64,000 nucleotides of DNA from Streptomyces barringtoniae. GTDB lineage: Bacteria > Actinomycetota > Actinomycetes > Streptomycetales > Streptomycetaceae. The notes below the pieces were generated by a model. It saw only the letters and a list, made by a program, of their open reading frames with translations, ran no database searches and was not told the DNA's origin. The DNA lies in the NCBI RefSeq assembly GCF_020819595.1, contig NZ_JAJHNP010000007.1, forward strand, positions 62,001 through 126,000, given 5' to 3'. A program made the translations under genes and the position numbers. Positions 1 through 9,271 of the stretch are shown one piece after another; the first letter of the stretch is position 1; every line of letters begins with the position of its first letter.

Positions 1-606
1 GGGCGCCTTCTTCGTGTCGAAGTCGCTGCCGTTGTAGGTGACGATCACCAGGGCGTTGGACACCCTGACCATCACCACGCCCTCGCGTGTCTGCTGCTTG
101 TCCTCCGTGGTGAGGTTGACGACGGAGTACGCGCTGTTCCCGAGCCCCGGCACGGCCCCGCCGCCGCTCTTCTCCTTCACCCGCTGCTCGTACTCCTGCG
201 TCGCCTCCTGGTCCGACCCGCTGATCTCGAACGAGACGTCGAGCCAGCGGTAGTCGTAGCCCTTCAGCGCGTTCCAGGAACAGGTGCGGCGCAGCTTGGT
301 GTCCGTCGACGGGATCTCCTTGCCGCTCGTCTTCGCCCCCGGCACCAGGGACTTGACGGTGGCCGCGGACACACTGGTGCAGGGGGAGGGCGCACTGCTG
401 TACGCCTTCGCCGCCACGGTGGACGACGGGCCGGCGGAGGAGGAAGAGGAAGAAGAGGACTGGCTGGACGCGCTCTGGGCCGTCGGGTGCCCGGCGGTCG
501 CCGACGACGCCGCCGGCCCGGACGTCAGCGCCCAGCCGGCACAGGCGAGCACCGCGACCGGCGAGATCCGCGCGGTGAGGGCGAGCGGCAGAGGAAGAGA
601 ACGCAC
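1..606 (-). CDS. exported DUF3558-like protein (partial, C-terminus off the left edge)
   Basis: The minus frame is open from a GTG at 606 to the window edge (202 codons) and was read directly from the sequence. The N-terminus is a basic residue plus a hydrophobic stretch ending near LACAGWALTSGPAASSA. A Ser-rich linker follows, then a domain with two cysteines about 37 residues apart (APSPC and RRTCSWN). This signal, low-complexity linker and CSW layout is typical of DUF3558 actinobacterial lipoproteins, although the lipobox around VLAC is imperfect. A GAGAAG purine run precedes the GTG. It lies downstream of the WXG100 operon on the same strand and may be its last member. Function is unknown; an envelope location is inferred. 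Confidence 0.7.
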   Translation of the reverse strand, partial: MRSLPLPLALTARISPVAVLACAGWALTSGPAASSATAGHPTAQSASSQSSSSSSSSAGPSSTVAAKAYSSAPSPCTSVSAATVKSLVPGAKTSGKEIPSTDTKLRRTCSWNALKGYDYRWLDVSFEISGSDQEATQEYEQRVKEKSGGGAVPGLGNSAYSVVNLTTEDKQQTREGVVMVRVSNALVIVTYNGSDFDTKKAP

Positions 607-738
607 GGCGCACTTCTCGGGTGGGGGAGGGGGTACGGAAGGGGTCCGCAGGGTGGGCGTGGGACGCCAGTGTCACACGAGTCCCTGTGGGGCGGAAGCG
701 GAAACTCGCAGCGTGCCCGGCCGATCACGGCACCGCGT

Positions 739-1284
739 TCACGACGTACCGCTCTGCCCGTTTTGCGCCTCCAGCCAGCGGCGGGCGCCGACCTCGCTGG
801 GGTACTCGCGGACGGTGACCATGCCGGCGCTCCAGCCGACGGCGAACCCGGCCAGCGCCGGCAGGACGGGCGCCGCGAGCACCAGCAGACCGCGGCCGAC
901 GTAGGCCAGCCCCGCGGTGCGGCGGACCTCCCCGCCCTTGCGGCTGCGGAACTCGTCCGGCTCGGGCGGATCGAGGAGCTGCCCGCGATGCTGACGCCGC
1001 TGCACCACCCATCCCCAGGGCAGGGCCGCGCACGCCCCGGCAACCTGCGCCCAGTCCCATACCGGGCGCACGCCCGACGGCAGCACCGTGCGGAACCCCG
1101 CGTAGAGCTCGACGGCGGCGAAGCACAGAAGGGCCAGGACGGCCAGCATCAGGACGGCCAGACGCACCCGCCGCAGCCAGTAGCCCGTGCCGCGCTCGTA
1201 CCAGCTGGTGCCCAGCCCGTTGAGGGACGGGATCCGGGCGGGCACACGGGCGTCGGGGGCCTCAGAAGATGCTCGTGATGCCAT
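739..1284 (-). CDS. small membrane protein of the WXG100 operon
   Basis: 181 aa. A first membrane segment lies near residues 40-65 (RLAVLMLAVLALLCFAAVEL). A second hydrophobic region spans about 130-152 (LLVLAAPVLPALAGFAVGW). Between them is a basic cytosolic-type loop with RRQHRGQLLDPPEPDEF. The start ATG at 1284 has an AGAGGA Shine-Dalgarno about 8 nt upstream and lies inside the end of the WXG100 gene (23 bp overlap), indicating translational coupling. No enzymatic motif is visible. A role as membrane partner of the neighbouring WXG100-type protein is inferred from context only. Confidence 0.8.
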   Translation of the reverse strand: MASRASSEAPDARVPARIPSLNGLGTSWYERGTGYWLRRVRLAVLMLAVLALLCFAAVELYAGFRTVLPSGVRPVWDWAQVAGACAALPWGWVVQRRQHRGQLLDPPEPDEFRSRKGGEVRRTAGLAYVGRGLLVLAAPVLPALAGFAVGWSAGMVTVREYPSEVGARRWLEAQNGQSGTS

Positions 1285-2560
1285 GCCACACGTCCTCTCC
1301 GAGTCGTTTGAAGTCGCCCCCGGTCTTGGACAGTACGTGCCCCGTGCCGGTCAGCACGCCGCCGACCACCCCGTGATCGTGGATGTCCTCGCTCCAGTGC
1401 TCGTGGAGGGAGTGGTCGATGATGCCGGTCGCGCCGATCACGACGGCCCCGCCGACCCCCGCCGCCACGGCGACCGGCACATCGAACGGTGCGGCGGCCA
1501 CGAGGCCCGCCGTGATGGCCGTGCCGGCCACCAGACCGCCGATGTTGGCGCCGCCGTCGGTGGCGATCGAACGCTGCCACGACCAGCCCGCGTCATGGTC
1601 ACTGGACGCCTCCAGCAGCCCGCAGGCGCCGGCCGCGGCGACGTCGAGGACCGGGATCTCCTTCAGGAAGTCCGGCACCTTCTCCAGGCCCTCGCCTGCG
1701 CGCAGCAGGTCGGCGGCGTCGGCCAGCTTCACGTTCAGCGCACGGTCGTAGGGGAGTGCGGTACTGCCGTTCTCGGCGCGGGCGATCGCGTTCTCCAGGT
1801 CGTCGACCTTGGTGAGCGCGTCGCGGTAGGCGCTCTTGGCGGGCAGGTCCTTGGGCAGTGCCTCGCCCGCCTTCTGGTAGGCCTTGCGCTCCGCCCGGAG
1901 TTCCTTCTTGGCGGCCTGTGCCGCGTTCTTGGCGTCGTCGAGCTTCGCGCGGGCCTTCGCGCCGCCGGCGCGGGCGTCCTCGGCGTCGTACGCGTACAGG
2001 CCGCGGAGGTAGTCGGCGATGGTGACCTTGTCCCCGGTGGACGCCGCACCGTCCTTCGACGTCACCTGGTCGTACAGGCCCTGCAGCTGCTGCGCCGCCG
2101 TCAGCCGCGCGTGCTGGGCGGTGTGCAGGATTTCATTGCGCACCTTGGCGTACTCGTCCATCGCGGAGATGGTCTTCTGGTCCGCCGCGCTCGGCGGGTT
2201 GGCCGTCATGATCGGCTGCGGCGCCCCCGTGGCGTCCGTCGCCACCCCCTTGCCGGCGGCGATGTGCTCCGCGTTCTGCAGGGACGTCTCGCAGGTCGAC
2301 AGCGCGTCGGCGAGGGTTCCCAGGATCTCGCCGGCCTGGTGCACCAACTCGGCGAAGCCGCCGGCCGTGATCTGGTCCTCGCTCCACTTGCCGCGGAACG
2401 CCTGGGCCGCGTCGCCCTTCCAGCTCGCGTCACCCGCCAGCTTCTCGACGGCATTGCTGAGCGGCTTCACCACGCCGTCGAGCTTGTCCTTGGCGTTCTT
2501 GTACGTGTTGGCCATCGTGTGCAGGCCGCCGATGTCGCCGCCCACCCAGCTGTCGCCCAT
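1262..2560 (-). CDS. WXG100-type protein with long helical body and hydrophobic C-terminal region
   Basis: 432 aa. The first 100 residues are helical and carry a WxG turn (DASWKGDAAQAF), the hallmark of WXG100/ESX substrates. The middle (about 150-290) is Ala/Lys/Glu-rich and probably coiled coil. Residues about 310-390 are Gly/Ala-rich and hydrophobic, like the glycine-zipper region of polymorphic-toxin carriers, and the C-terminus has no recognisable toxin domain. The ATG at 2560 shares one base with the upstream stop (TGATG), and GGAGG lies about 10 nt before it. No EccC ATPase or other type VII core gene is in the window, so the export route is unknown. Secretion is inferred from the family, not seen. 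Confidence 0.82.
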   Translation of the reverse strand: MGDSWVGGDIGGLHTMANTYKNAKDKLDGVVKPLSNAVEKLAGDASWKGDAAQAFRGKWSEDQITAGGFAELVHQAGEILGTLADALSTCETSLQNAEHIAAGKGVATDATGAPQPIMTANPPSAADQKTISAMDEYAKVRNEILHTAQHARLTAAQQLQGLYDQVTSKDGAASTGDKVTIADYLRGLYAYDAEDARAGGAKARAKLDDAKNAAQAAKKELRAERKAYQKAGEALPKDLPAKSAYRDALTKVDDLENAIARAENGSTALPYDRALNVKLADAADLLRAGEGLEKVPDFLKEIPVLDVAAAGACGLLEASSDHDAGWSWQRSIATDGGANIGGLVAGTAITAGLVAAAPFDVPVAVAAGVGGAVVIGATGIIDHSLHEHWSEDIHDHGVVGGVLTGTGHVLSKTGGDFKRLGEDVWHGITSIF

Positions 2561-2865
2561 CAGTGCCAGTCCTCCGGGGTGAGGTCCTCGAAGAGGCCGT
2601 GGACGTCCACGTCGTGCCGGTGGAAGGAGTCACGCGCGTACGCGGCCTTGTCGCCGTGATCGTCCAGCCGGTCCGCGAGGAGGATGTGCATGCTCTCGAT
2701 GAGGTCGGCGACCTCCTTGATCGCGCTGTCCAGCCCCGGGTCGCCGCCGCTGACCACGGGCGGTGTCACGTCCGGTTTCAGCTTCCGGTAGTCGTCGGCC
2801 TGATCGTGGAAGGTCTTCGCCAGCGTGGCGAGGTCGTCGTAGATGACCTTGAAGTCGGCCGTCAC
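2560..2865 (-). CDS. small helical protein, WXG100-like partner
   Basis: 101 aa from a GTG at 2865 that overlaps the preceding stop by 4 bp (GTGA), with GGGAGG just upstream. The N-terminus is MTADFKVIYDDLATLAKTF. The protein is short, acidic and predicted helical, with a central Pro/Gly-rich loop (TPPVVSGGDPG) separating two helices, and it ends in TPEDWH. Size, two-helix layout and position directly before a WXG100 gene fit an ESX-type small partner protein. It has no WxG turn of its own, so the assignment is by context. A heterodimer with the 432-aa product is a hypothesis. Confidence 0.72.
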   Translation of the reverse strand: MTADFKVIYDDLATLAKTFHDQADDYRKLKPDVTPPVVSGGDPGLDSAIKEVADLIESMHILLADRLDDHGDKAAYARDSFHRHDVDVHGLFEDLTPEDWH

Positions 2866-3368
2866 CGGCGTACCTCCCGTGCGTAGGCGGCCAGGTCCTC
2901 CGGCCGCCAGTTGGGTTCCTGGGGTGCGACCACCGGATCCAGCAGGACGACGACGCCCTGTTCGTCCATGGCCTCGGCCAGGGGGCCGATCGAGGCGGCG
3001 ACCCACGGCTGTGCCTCGCCGAGCGCCTCGACCAGCTTGTCCAGTGCGGTGAAGGCGAAGGCCACACTGCCGTGGGCCGGGTGGGCGAACAGCTCGCAGA
3101 CGATGAACGGCACCCGTGCCGGGCGCCCGCTCGTCCCCGTCGACGCGACGGACCTCGGATGTGCGGGGACGAACACCGGCGTGTGGTAGGGCGGCACGCC
3201 CGGTTTGGGGCGAGGCCGGCCGTCCTCGGCCGCACTCGTGGGAGGTGCCGCCTCGACGAGGTCCATCAGATGCGAACGACGTGTGTCCGGTTCCTGCCCC
3301 GAGGCAGCGCCTCCCGGCGGATCCGGCTCCACGAAATCGAGCAGGCGTGAACGAATCGGCGCCCCCAT
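2862..3368 (-). CDS. SAV_915-like protein, first gene of the WXG100 operon
   Basis: 168 aa from the ATG at 3368, chosen because GAGGTGA sits 6-7 nt before it; an in-frame start at 3416 has no such site. The first 60 residues look disordered and contain two similar blocks (LLDFVEPDPPGG and LMDLVEAAPPTS). The C-terminal 100 residues, with FVPAHPR, VAFAFTALDKLVEALG and a VVLLDPVV ending, match the pattern of SAV_915-family actinobacterial proteins, often found beside WXG100 genes. Biochemical function is unknown. It overlaps the next gene by 4 bp. Confidence 0.7.
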   Translation of the reverse strand: MGAPIRSRLLDFVEPDPPGGAASGQEPDTRRSHLMDLVEAAPPTSAAEDGRPRPKPGVPPYHTPVFVPAHPRSVASTGTSGRPARVPFIVCELFAHPAHGSVAFAFTALDKLVEALGEAQPWVAASIGPLAEAMDEQGVVVLLDPVVAPQEPNWRPEDLAAYAREVRR

Positions 3369-3464
3369 CGCCGTCACCTCTTCCCCGTGATTGCGTGGCC
3401 GATCGGACGCGACCACCGTAGCCAGCGGTCAAGAGGGCAAATCAGGCCATGTCGGGGCGAGGAT

Positions 3465-3493
3465 GCGGGCGTACACAGAACCCATACGCCCGC
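3465..3493. terminator. hairpin downstream of the lipoate ligase gene
   Basis: Perfect 9-bp inverted repeat (GCGGGCGTA / TACGCCCGC) around an 11-nt loop, 65 bp past the stop of the minus-strand lipoate ligase gene and upstream of the 3368 operon. No U-tract follows. A terminator role is plausible but unproven. Confidence 0.4.
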
Positions 3494-3557
3494 TTGGCCG
3501 AGGCCAGAACAGCCCTTGACCCATTGCTGAACCAGGGCTTCCGGGCCGGTCCGGCGG

Positions 3558-4622
3558 CTACGGCACCCGTGCCGTCCACTCCGCGGACGTGAACTTCGTC
3601 CGCGCCAGCTCCTCAGCGCGCGCCAGCTCCTCGTCCGTGATCTTGCCCGGCGTCAGACCGTACCGTGCGCGGAACGACTCGATCATCCGGTCGATGACCG
3701 CCGCACGCGGCAGACCGGTCTGCCGCCGCAGCGGATCGACCCGCTTCTTCGCTGACCTCGTCCCCTTGTCGGACAGCTTCTCCCGCCCGATGCGCAGCAC
3801 CTGGACCATCTTGTCGGCGTCGATGTCGTACGACATGGTCACGTGGTGCAGTACGGCACCAGGGCCCCCGCCGGGGCCGACGATCCGCTTCTGCGCCGCG
3901 CCCGCGACCTTGCCCTGCTCGGTCGCGATGTCGTTCAGCGGCTGGTACCACGCCCGGATGCCCATGTCACCGAGCGCGCCCAGCACCCAGTCGTCCAGGT
4001 ACGCATAGCTGTCCTGGAAGGACAGGCCCTGGACGAGGGACTCGGGCACCGACAGGGAGTAGGTGATGGTGTTGCCGGGCTCCACGAACATCGCGCCGCC
4101 ACCGGAGATCCGCCGCACCACCTCGATGCCGTGCCGCGCGGCGCCCTCCGGGTCCACCTCGTTGCGCAGCGACTGGAAGCTGCCGATGATCACCGCCGGG
4201 GCGCCCCACTCCCACACCCTGAGGGTCGGCGGTCTCCGGCCCGCGGCGACCTCGGCGGTCAGCACCTCGTCCAGCGCCATGTGCAGCGCCGGCGGCTGCG
4301 CGCCCTCGTGGATCAGCTGCCAGTCGTAGTCCGTCCAGTCCGTGGCGTGTGCGAGGGCCCGGCGCACCGCGATCCCCACGGCCTCCGAGGTCAGCCCGTA
4401 CATCACGGTGCCCTCGGGCAGCGCCGCCTCGATCCGTGCGGCCAGGTCCGTCGCGTCGGTGTCGGCCGGGGCGCCCTCCAGCGCACGGTTCACCGCGTCC
4501 AGCGCCTCGTCCGGCTCCAGGAAGAAATCGCCCGCCACGCGCACGTGCCGCAGCACGCCCTCCTCGACGTCCGTGTCCACGACGACGAGCTTGCCGCCGG
4601 GCACCTTGTACTCACCGTGCAC
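3558..4622 (-). CDS. lplA: lipoate-protein ligase A family protein
   Basis: 354 aa. ATP-dependent attachment (or transfer) of lipoate to E2/GcvH-type domains is the family role. The N-terminal 85 residues, starting HGEYKVPGGKLVVVD, form the accessory domain normally at the C-terminus of LplA. The catalytic domain follows, with the ligand-binding motif RRISGGGAMF (about 170-179) and GKVAGAAQKR with the active lysine region (about 237-246). The GTG at 4622 is preferred because GGAGG lies 8 nt upstream; an in-frame ATG at 4655 lacks one. It is transcribed away from the gamma-glutamyltransferase-like gene. An octanoyltransferase role cannot be excluded. Confidence 0.88.
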   Translation of the reverse strand: MHGEYKVPGGKLVVVDTDVEEGVLRHVRVAGDFFLEPDEALDAVNRALEGAPADTDATDLAARIEAALPEGTVMYGLTSEAVGIAVRRALAHATDWTDYDWQLIHEGAQPPALHMALDEVLTAEVAAGRRPPTLRVWEWGAPAVIIGSFQSLRNEVDPEGAARHGIEVVRRISGGGAMFVEPGNTITYSLSVPESLVQGLSFQDSYAYLDDWVLGALGDMGIRAWYQPLNDIATEQGKVAGAAQKRIVGPGGGPGAVLHHVTMSYDIDADKMVQVLRIGREKLSDKGTRSAKKRVDPLRRQTGLPRAAVIDRMIESFRARYGLTPGKITDEELARAEELARTKFTSAEWTARVP

Positions 4623-4751
4623 TGCCTGGACCTCCGTCCCCGCCGTCTCCCGCACGAGATCAACGGCGCAGGTCGCCGCGGTGTTCCCCGGGCGGCGATC
4701 ACGCTCGTACGATCACCCGGACGAGGTACCCGAGCCGAGGAGGCGTCTGTC

Positions 4752-6566
4752 GTGCTCACCACCCGGCCCACCCTGCAGGGCACCTTCGGCATGGTGTCGT
4801 CCACCCACTGGCTGGCCTCCCAGTCGGCGATGGCGGTCCTGGAGGACGGCGGCAACGCCTTCGACGCCGCCGTTGCCGGTGCGTTCGTGCTGCACGTGGT
4901 GGAGCCGCACCTCAACGGGCCGGCCGGCGAGGTGCCGATCCTGCTCGCGCCGGCCGGCGGCGAGGTGCGCGTGCTGTGCGGTCAGGGCGTGGCCCCGGCC
5001 GGCGCCACCGTCGCCCACTACCGGGACCTCGGACTGGACCTCGTACCCGGCACCGGACCGCTCGCGGCCGCCGTGCCCGGCGCCTTCGACGCCTGGCTGC
5101 TGCTCCTGCGCGACCACGGCACGAAGTCCCTGGAAGACGTGCTGAAGTACGCCGTCGGATACGCCGAGGACGGGCACGCGCCCGTGGAGAAGCTCGGCGC
5201 GACCGTGGAGACCGTACGGGAGCTGTTCGAGACCGAGTGGACCTCGTCGGCCGAGGTGTACCTGCCCGGCGGCCGGGCGCCCCGGCCCGGTGAGCGCTTC
5301 CGCAACCCCGCCCTCGCCGCCACCTGGAAGCGGCTGCTGGCCGAGACCGCGGGCAGCGGGGACCGGGAGGCGCGGATCGACGCCGCGCGCCAGGTGTGGC
5401 GTACCGGCTTCATCGCCGAGGCGCTCGTGCGGCAGGCCCGGCGGCCCACGACGGACACCAGCGGCGCACGGCACACCGGCACGCTCACCGAGGCCGACCT
5501 TGCCGGCTGGTCGGCCACCTACGAGACCCCGGTGACCCACGACTGGAACGGCTGGACCGTGTGCAAGGCGGGCCCCTGGAGCCAGGGCCCCGCCCTCCTC
5601 CAGCAGCTCGCCCTGCTCCCGCCCGAGCTCCCCGCCTACGGCTCCGCCGAGTACGTCCACCTGCTGATCGAGGGATGCAAGCTCGCCATGGCCGACCGCG
5701 AGGCCTGGTACGGGGACGCGGCCGAGGTGCCGGTCGCCGAGCTGCTGTCGGACCACTACAACGCCGGACGGCGGGCCCTGGTCGGCGCCAAGGCCTCCTT
5801 CGAGCTGCGGCCCGGCAGCCCTGGCGGACGCACCCCGCGGCTGCCCGCGCAGGCGTACGCGCGCGTGGAGACCGGCGACCGCGGCTTCGACTCGATGGGG
5901 GCCGGAGAACCGACGGTCGCGGAGCTCCCCGGCGAGCCGCAGGTGGCCGCCGACGGCACGACCCGCGGCGACACCTGCCACCTGGACGTCGTCGACCGCT
6001 GGGGCAACATGATCTCGGCCACGCCCAGCGGCGGCTGGCTGCAGTCCAACCCGGTCGTGCCCGAGCTGGGCTTCCCGCTCGGCACCCGTCTGCAGATGAC
6101 CTGGCTGGAAGAGGGCCTGCCGAACTCCCTCACCCCCGGACGCCGCCCGCGCACCACCCTCACCCCGTCCCTCGCGTTGCGCGACGGAGTGCCGGTCCTG
6201 GCGTTCGGCACGCCGGGCGGCGACCAGCAGGACCAGTGGCAGCTGCACTTCTTCCTCGCCGCCGCCCTGCGCGCCCCGGTCCGCGGCGGCCTCGACCTGC
6301 AGGGCGCGATCGACGCCCCGAACTGGCACAACGACAGTTTCCCCAGCTCCTTCTACCCGCGCGGCCGCCGCCCCGGCAGCGTCACCGTGGAGTCCCGCAT
6401 GGACGCCGAGGTGGTCGAGGAACTGCGGCGACGCGGCCACGACGTCACCGTCGGCCCCGCCTGGTCCGAGGGACGCCTGTGCGCGGTGGCCCGCGATCCG
6501 GAGACCGGCGTGCTCTCGGCGGCGGCGAACCCGCGCGGGATGCAGGGGTACGCCGTCGGCCGCTGA
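4752..6566 (+). CDS. gamma-glutamyltransferase-like Ntn hydrolase
   Basis: 604 aa starting at a GTG with GAGGAGG 8 nt upstream. Family enzymes are autoprocessed Ntn hydrolases that cleave gamma-glutamyl or related amide bonds. The N-terminal half carries the SAMAVLEDGGNAFDAAVAG signature. The processing site and nucleophile is Thr408 in DTCHLDVVD, followed by GNMISATPSGGW and a late FGTPGGDQQ block. In typical GGTs the nucleophile region reads TTHYS, so a Cys replaces the second Thr here. No clear signal peptide is present, which suggests a cytoplasmic enzyme of the GGT-like acylase branch. Substrate is unknown. Confidence 0.87.
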   Translation: MLTTRPTLQGTFGMVSSTHWLASQSAMAVLEDGGNAFDAAVAGAFVLHVVEPHLNGPAGEVPILLAPAGGEVRVLCGQGVAPAGATVAHYRDLGLDLVPGTGPLAAAVPGAFDAWLLLLRDHGTKSLEDVLKYAVGYAEDGHAPVEKLGATVETVRELFETEWTSSAEVYLPGGRAPRPGERFRNPALAATWKRLLAETAGSGDREARIDAARQVWRTGFIAEALVRQARRPTTDTSGARHTGTLTEADLAGWSATYETPVTHDWNGWTVCKAGPWSQGPALLQQLALLPPELPAYGSAEYVHLLIEGCKLAMADREAWYGDAAEVPVAELLSDHYNAGRRALVGAKASFELRPGSPGGRTPRLPAQAYARVETGDRGFDSMGAGEPTVAELPGEPQVAADGTTRGDTCHLDVVDRWGNMISATPSGGWLQSNPVVPELGFPLGTRLQMTWLEEGLPNSLTPGRRPRTTLTPSLALRDGVPVLAFGTPGGDQQDQWQLHFFLAAALRAPVRGGLDLQGAIDAPNWHNDSFPSSFYPRGRRPGSVTVESRMDAEVVEELRRRGHDVTVGPAWSEGRLCAVARDPETGVLSAAANPRGMQGYAVGR

Positions 6567-6657
6567 CTGATCATGCGGCACCTGTTCTTCATCCGGATTC
6601 CACCCGCCGTGCACCGGGCGGGCGGGGATTGTCAGTGGGACGTGCTCTCATGGAGGC

Positions 6658-7506
6658 ATGATCGAAGCAATGACGGAAACCATCGAAGAGTTTCTCGCCC
6701 GCTGCTCGGCCGACGTGGAGGAGGCGGTCCGCAAGGCCGCCGCGGCCGAGATCCTGCCCCGCTTCCGCCGCCTGGCCGAGCACGAGGTGGACCAGAAGAG
6801 CGGCCCCCACGACCTGGTGACGGACGCCGACCGGCTCGCCGAACTGCGGCTCACCGCGGACCTCGGCGCCCTGCTGCCCGGCTCGGTCGTCGTCGGCGAG
6901 GAGGCGGTGCACGCCGACCCGGCGACCTACGCCGCGCTCCAGGGCGACGCACCGGTCTGGATCGTCGACCCGGTCGACGGCACCCGCCAGTTCGTGCACG
7001 GCGACGACGGGTTCTGCACCCTGGTCGCCCTCGCCCACCGGGGCGTCGTCCTCGCCTCCTGGACCTACGCCGCGGCGCGCGACCAGCTCGCCACCGCGGT
7101 CCGCGGCCAGGGCGCCCACCTCGACGGCGAGCGGCTGTTCGCAGGCCCGCCCGTGCCCGGCCGGGACCTCGTCGTCGCCACGTCCCACCCGGACTACACC
7201 ACCGATGACCAGAAGCGCGCGCTGCGCGCCCTGTGGACCGACGGCCTCACCCCTCGCCCCTGCGGTTCGGCCGGCCTTGAGTATCTCGCCGTCGCCCGGG
7301 GCGAGTTGGACGCGGTCGCCTTCTCCTGGGAGGCGGCCTGGGACCACGCGGCCGGCCTGCTCCTGGTCGAGGAGGCGGGCGGCACGCACCTCACCCGCGC
7401 CGGCGAGCCGTTCCGCGTGACCGGCGGCAACGCGCTGCCGTTCACCGCGGCCCGCGACACGGCGACGGCCCGCCGGGTGGTGGACCTGCTGCGCACGTCG
7501 GCCTGA
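6658..7506 (+). CDS. inositol monophosphatase-family phosphatase
   Basis: 282 aa. The Mg-dependent sugar-phosphatase fold is indicated by three features: VVGEEAVH (metal-binding glutamates), the signature WIVDPVDGTRQF near residue 100, and the C-terminal AWDHAAGLLLVEEAGG. Family members hydrolyse inositol-1-phosphate, histidinol phosphate or PAP, and the substrate cannot be decided here. The start is uncertain: the ATG at 6658 is only 1 nt after GGAGG, and an in-frame ATG at 6670 is 13 nt after it. It follows the gamma-glutamyltransferase-like gene by 91 bp and may be cotranscribed. Confidence 0.87.
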   Translation: MIEAMTETIEEFLARCSADVEEAVRKAAAAEILPRFRRLAEHEVDQKSGPHDLVTDADRLAELRLTADLGALLPGSVVVGEEAVHADPATYAALQGDAPVWIVDPVDGTRQFVHGDDGFCTLVALAHRGVVLASWTYAAARDQLATAVRGQGAHLDGERLFAGPPVPGRDLVVATSHPDYTTDDQKRALRALWTDGLTPRPCGSAGLEYLAVARGELDAVAFSWEAAWDHAAGLLLVEEAGGTHLTRAGEPFRVTGGNALPFTAARDTATARRVVDLLRTSA

Positions 7507-7858
7507 AACGGGCGAGGCGCCCCGGCCGGCCGGCGCTCGTCGGCCGCGGCCTGTGGGCACGTCCGCAGCGGCAGACGGCCTGCAGGCCAGGGTGGCTCTG
7601 TGACTGCGGCGACGGTGAATTCCGAGGGGCGCGGGGCTGTGCCGACGTGCGGTTCCCCGGCGAGGGTGTCCGGTCACCCGGCCCCTGGCCACGGGGTCAC
7701 CAGGCGCCCGGCCACCCAGCGTGCCCGCAGCGCCACCCAGCGCTGACCCACCGGTCACCCGGTCCCGGGGCCACCCGGCCCGAGGGACTGTCAGTCCTCC
7801 GGCATATCCTGATCCTGAGTGGCCAATCGGCTGACGAAGGGGTCCTGAGGTGCCGTCG
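7507..7858. other. intergenic region without a supported gene
   Basis: About 350 bp. It holds a 12-bp palindrome GGCCTGCAGGCC at 7577-7588, a GC-rich inverted repeat just after the stop (around GGCGCC / GGCGCT), and a C-rich stretch from about 7670 to 7780 with loosely repeated CACCCGG and CACCCAGCG words. No convincing reading frame or promoter was recognised. Confidence 0.5.
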
Positions 7859-9271
7859 ATGCTCGATGCGGTCGTGGTGGGTGCGGGACCGAACGGACTG
7901 ACCGCTGCCGTGGAGCTGGCCCGCCGCGGCTTCTCCGTCGCGCTGTTCGAGGCGAAGTCCACCGTGGGCGGCGGCGCCCGCACCGAGGAACTGACCCTGC
8001 CCGGCTTCCGGCACGACCCGTGCTCGGCCGCCCACCCCCTGGGCGTCAACTCGCCGGCGTTCCGCGCCCTGCCCCTCGACCGCTACGGCCTCCAGTGGCT
8101 GCACTCCGAGCTGCCGATGGCGCATCCCTTCCCCGACGGCACCGCGGCCGTGCTGTCGCGTTCGGTGGCTGAGACTGCCGCCTCCTTCGGACCACGGGAC
8201 GCGGGCGCGTACCGCAGACTGGTCGAGCCGTTCCTCGCCCACTGGGACACCCTCGTACGGGACTTCATGTCCCTGCCGCTGACCGCCCTGCCGCGCGACC
8301 CCGTCACCCTGGCCCGCTTCGGCCTGGCCGGGCTGCCGCCGTCCACCTGGCTGCTGCGCCGCTTCAAGGACGAGCGGGCCAAGGCCCTGTTCGCCGGCCT
8401 GGTCGCCCATGTCATCGCACCCCTGAACGGCCTGGCCACCGGCGCCGTCGGCCTGGTCTTCGCCCTGTCCGCGCACGCCCGCGGCTGGCCGGTGCCCCGC
8501 GGCGGCTCCCAGGCCATCTCCGACGCGCTCGCCGCCCACCTGAAGGACCTGGGCGGCGCCGTGCACACCGACTACGAGGTCAAGCGCCTGGACGACCTGC
8601 CCCCCGCGCGGGCGTACGTCTTCGACACCTCGCCCACCGCGCTGGCCCGCATCGCCGGCTTCGGCGACCACTACGCGCACTACCGCTACGGCCCGAGCGT
8701 CTTCAAGATCGACTACGCGCTGGACGGCCCCGTGCCCTGGACCGCGCCCGAGGCCCGCACCGCCACGACCGTGCAGATCGGCGCGAGCAAGGACGAGATC
8801 TCCACCGCCCTGCGCGCCGCCTCCCGCGAGGGGCGTGCCCCCGCCCGACCGTTCCTGATCACCGTGCAGCCCAGCATCGTCGACCCGACCCGCGCCCCGG
8901 AGGGAAAGCAGGTCTTCTGGGCGTACGGCCATGTCCCGAGCGGCTGGTCCGGCGATCTCACCGACGCCATGGAACGCCAACTGGAGCGTTTCGCCCCCGG
9001 CTTCCGCGACCGCGTCCTCGCCCGCGCCGTCGCCGGCCCCGCCGAGCTGGCCGCCCACAACGCCAACTACGTCGGCGGCGACATCGCCTGCGGCGCGGCA
9101 TCCGGACTCCAGCTGCTGCTGCGCCCCAGACTGTCCCTGTTCCCGTACCACACGCCCCATCCGGCCGTCTTCATCTGCTCCTCCGCCACGCCGCCGGGAC
9201 CCGGCGTGCACGGTATGTCGGGGCACAACGCGGCCAAGGCCGTATGGCGAAGACTGAGGCAGCAGACATGA
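7859..9271 (+). CDS. phytoene desaturase-like NAD(P)/FAD-dependent oxidoreductase
   Basis: 470 aa from the ATG at 7859, chosen for GAGGTG 6 nt upstream; a GTG at 7850 is in frame. A Rossmann FAD site opens the protein ([20 protein letters not shown]), followed by the second-strand glutamate ([14 protein letters not shown]). The C-terminus has the amine-oxidase/CrtI-type motif [16 protein letters not shown]. The overall layout is that of CrtI-like dehydrogenases, not tied here to carotenoid genes. The stop overlaps the macrodomain start (ATGA), so both proteins should be made together. Substrate is unknown. Confidence 0.88.
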   Translation: MLDAVVVGAGPNGLTAAVELARRGFSVALFEAKSTVGGGARTEELTLPGFRHDPCSAAHPLGVNSPAFRALPLDRYGLQWLHSELPMAHPFPDGTAAVLSRSVAETAASFGPRDAGAYRRLVEPFLAHWDTLVRDFMSLPLTALPRDPVTLARFGLAGLPPSTWLLRRFKDERAKALFAGLVAHVIAPLNGLATGAVGLVFALSAHARGWPVPRGGSQAISDALAAHLKDLGGAVHTDYEVKRLDDLPPARAYVFDTSPTALARIAGFGDHYAHYRYGPSVFKIDYALDGPVPWTAPEARTATTVQIGASKDEISTALRAASREGRAPARPFLITVQPSIVDPTRAPEGKQVFWAYGHVPSGWSGDLTDAMERQLERFAPGFRDRVLARAVAGPAELAAHNANYVGGDIACGAASGLQLLLRPRLSLFPYHTPHPAVFICSSATPPGPGVHGMSGHNAAKAVWRRLRQQT

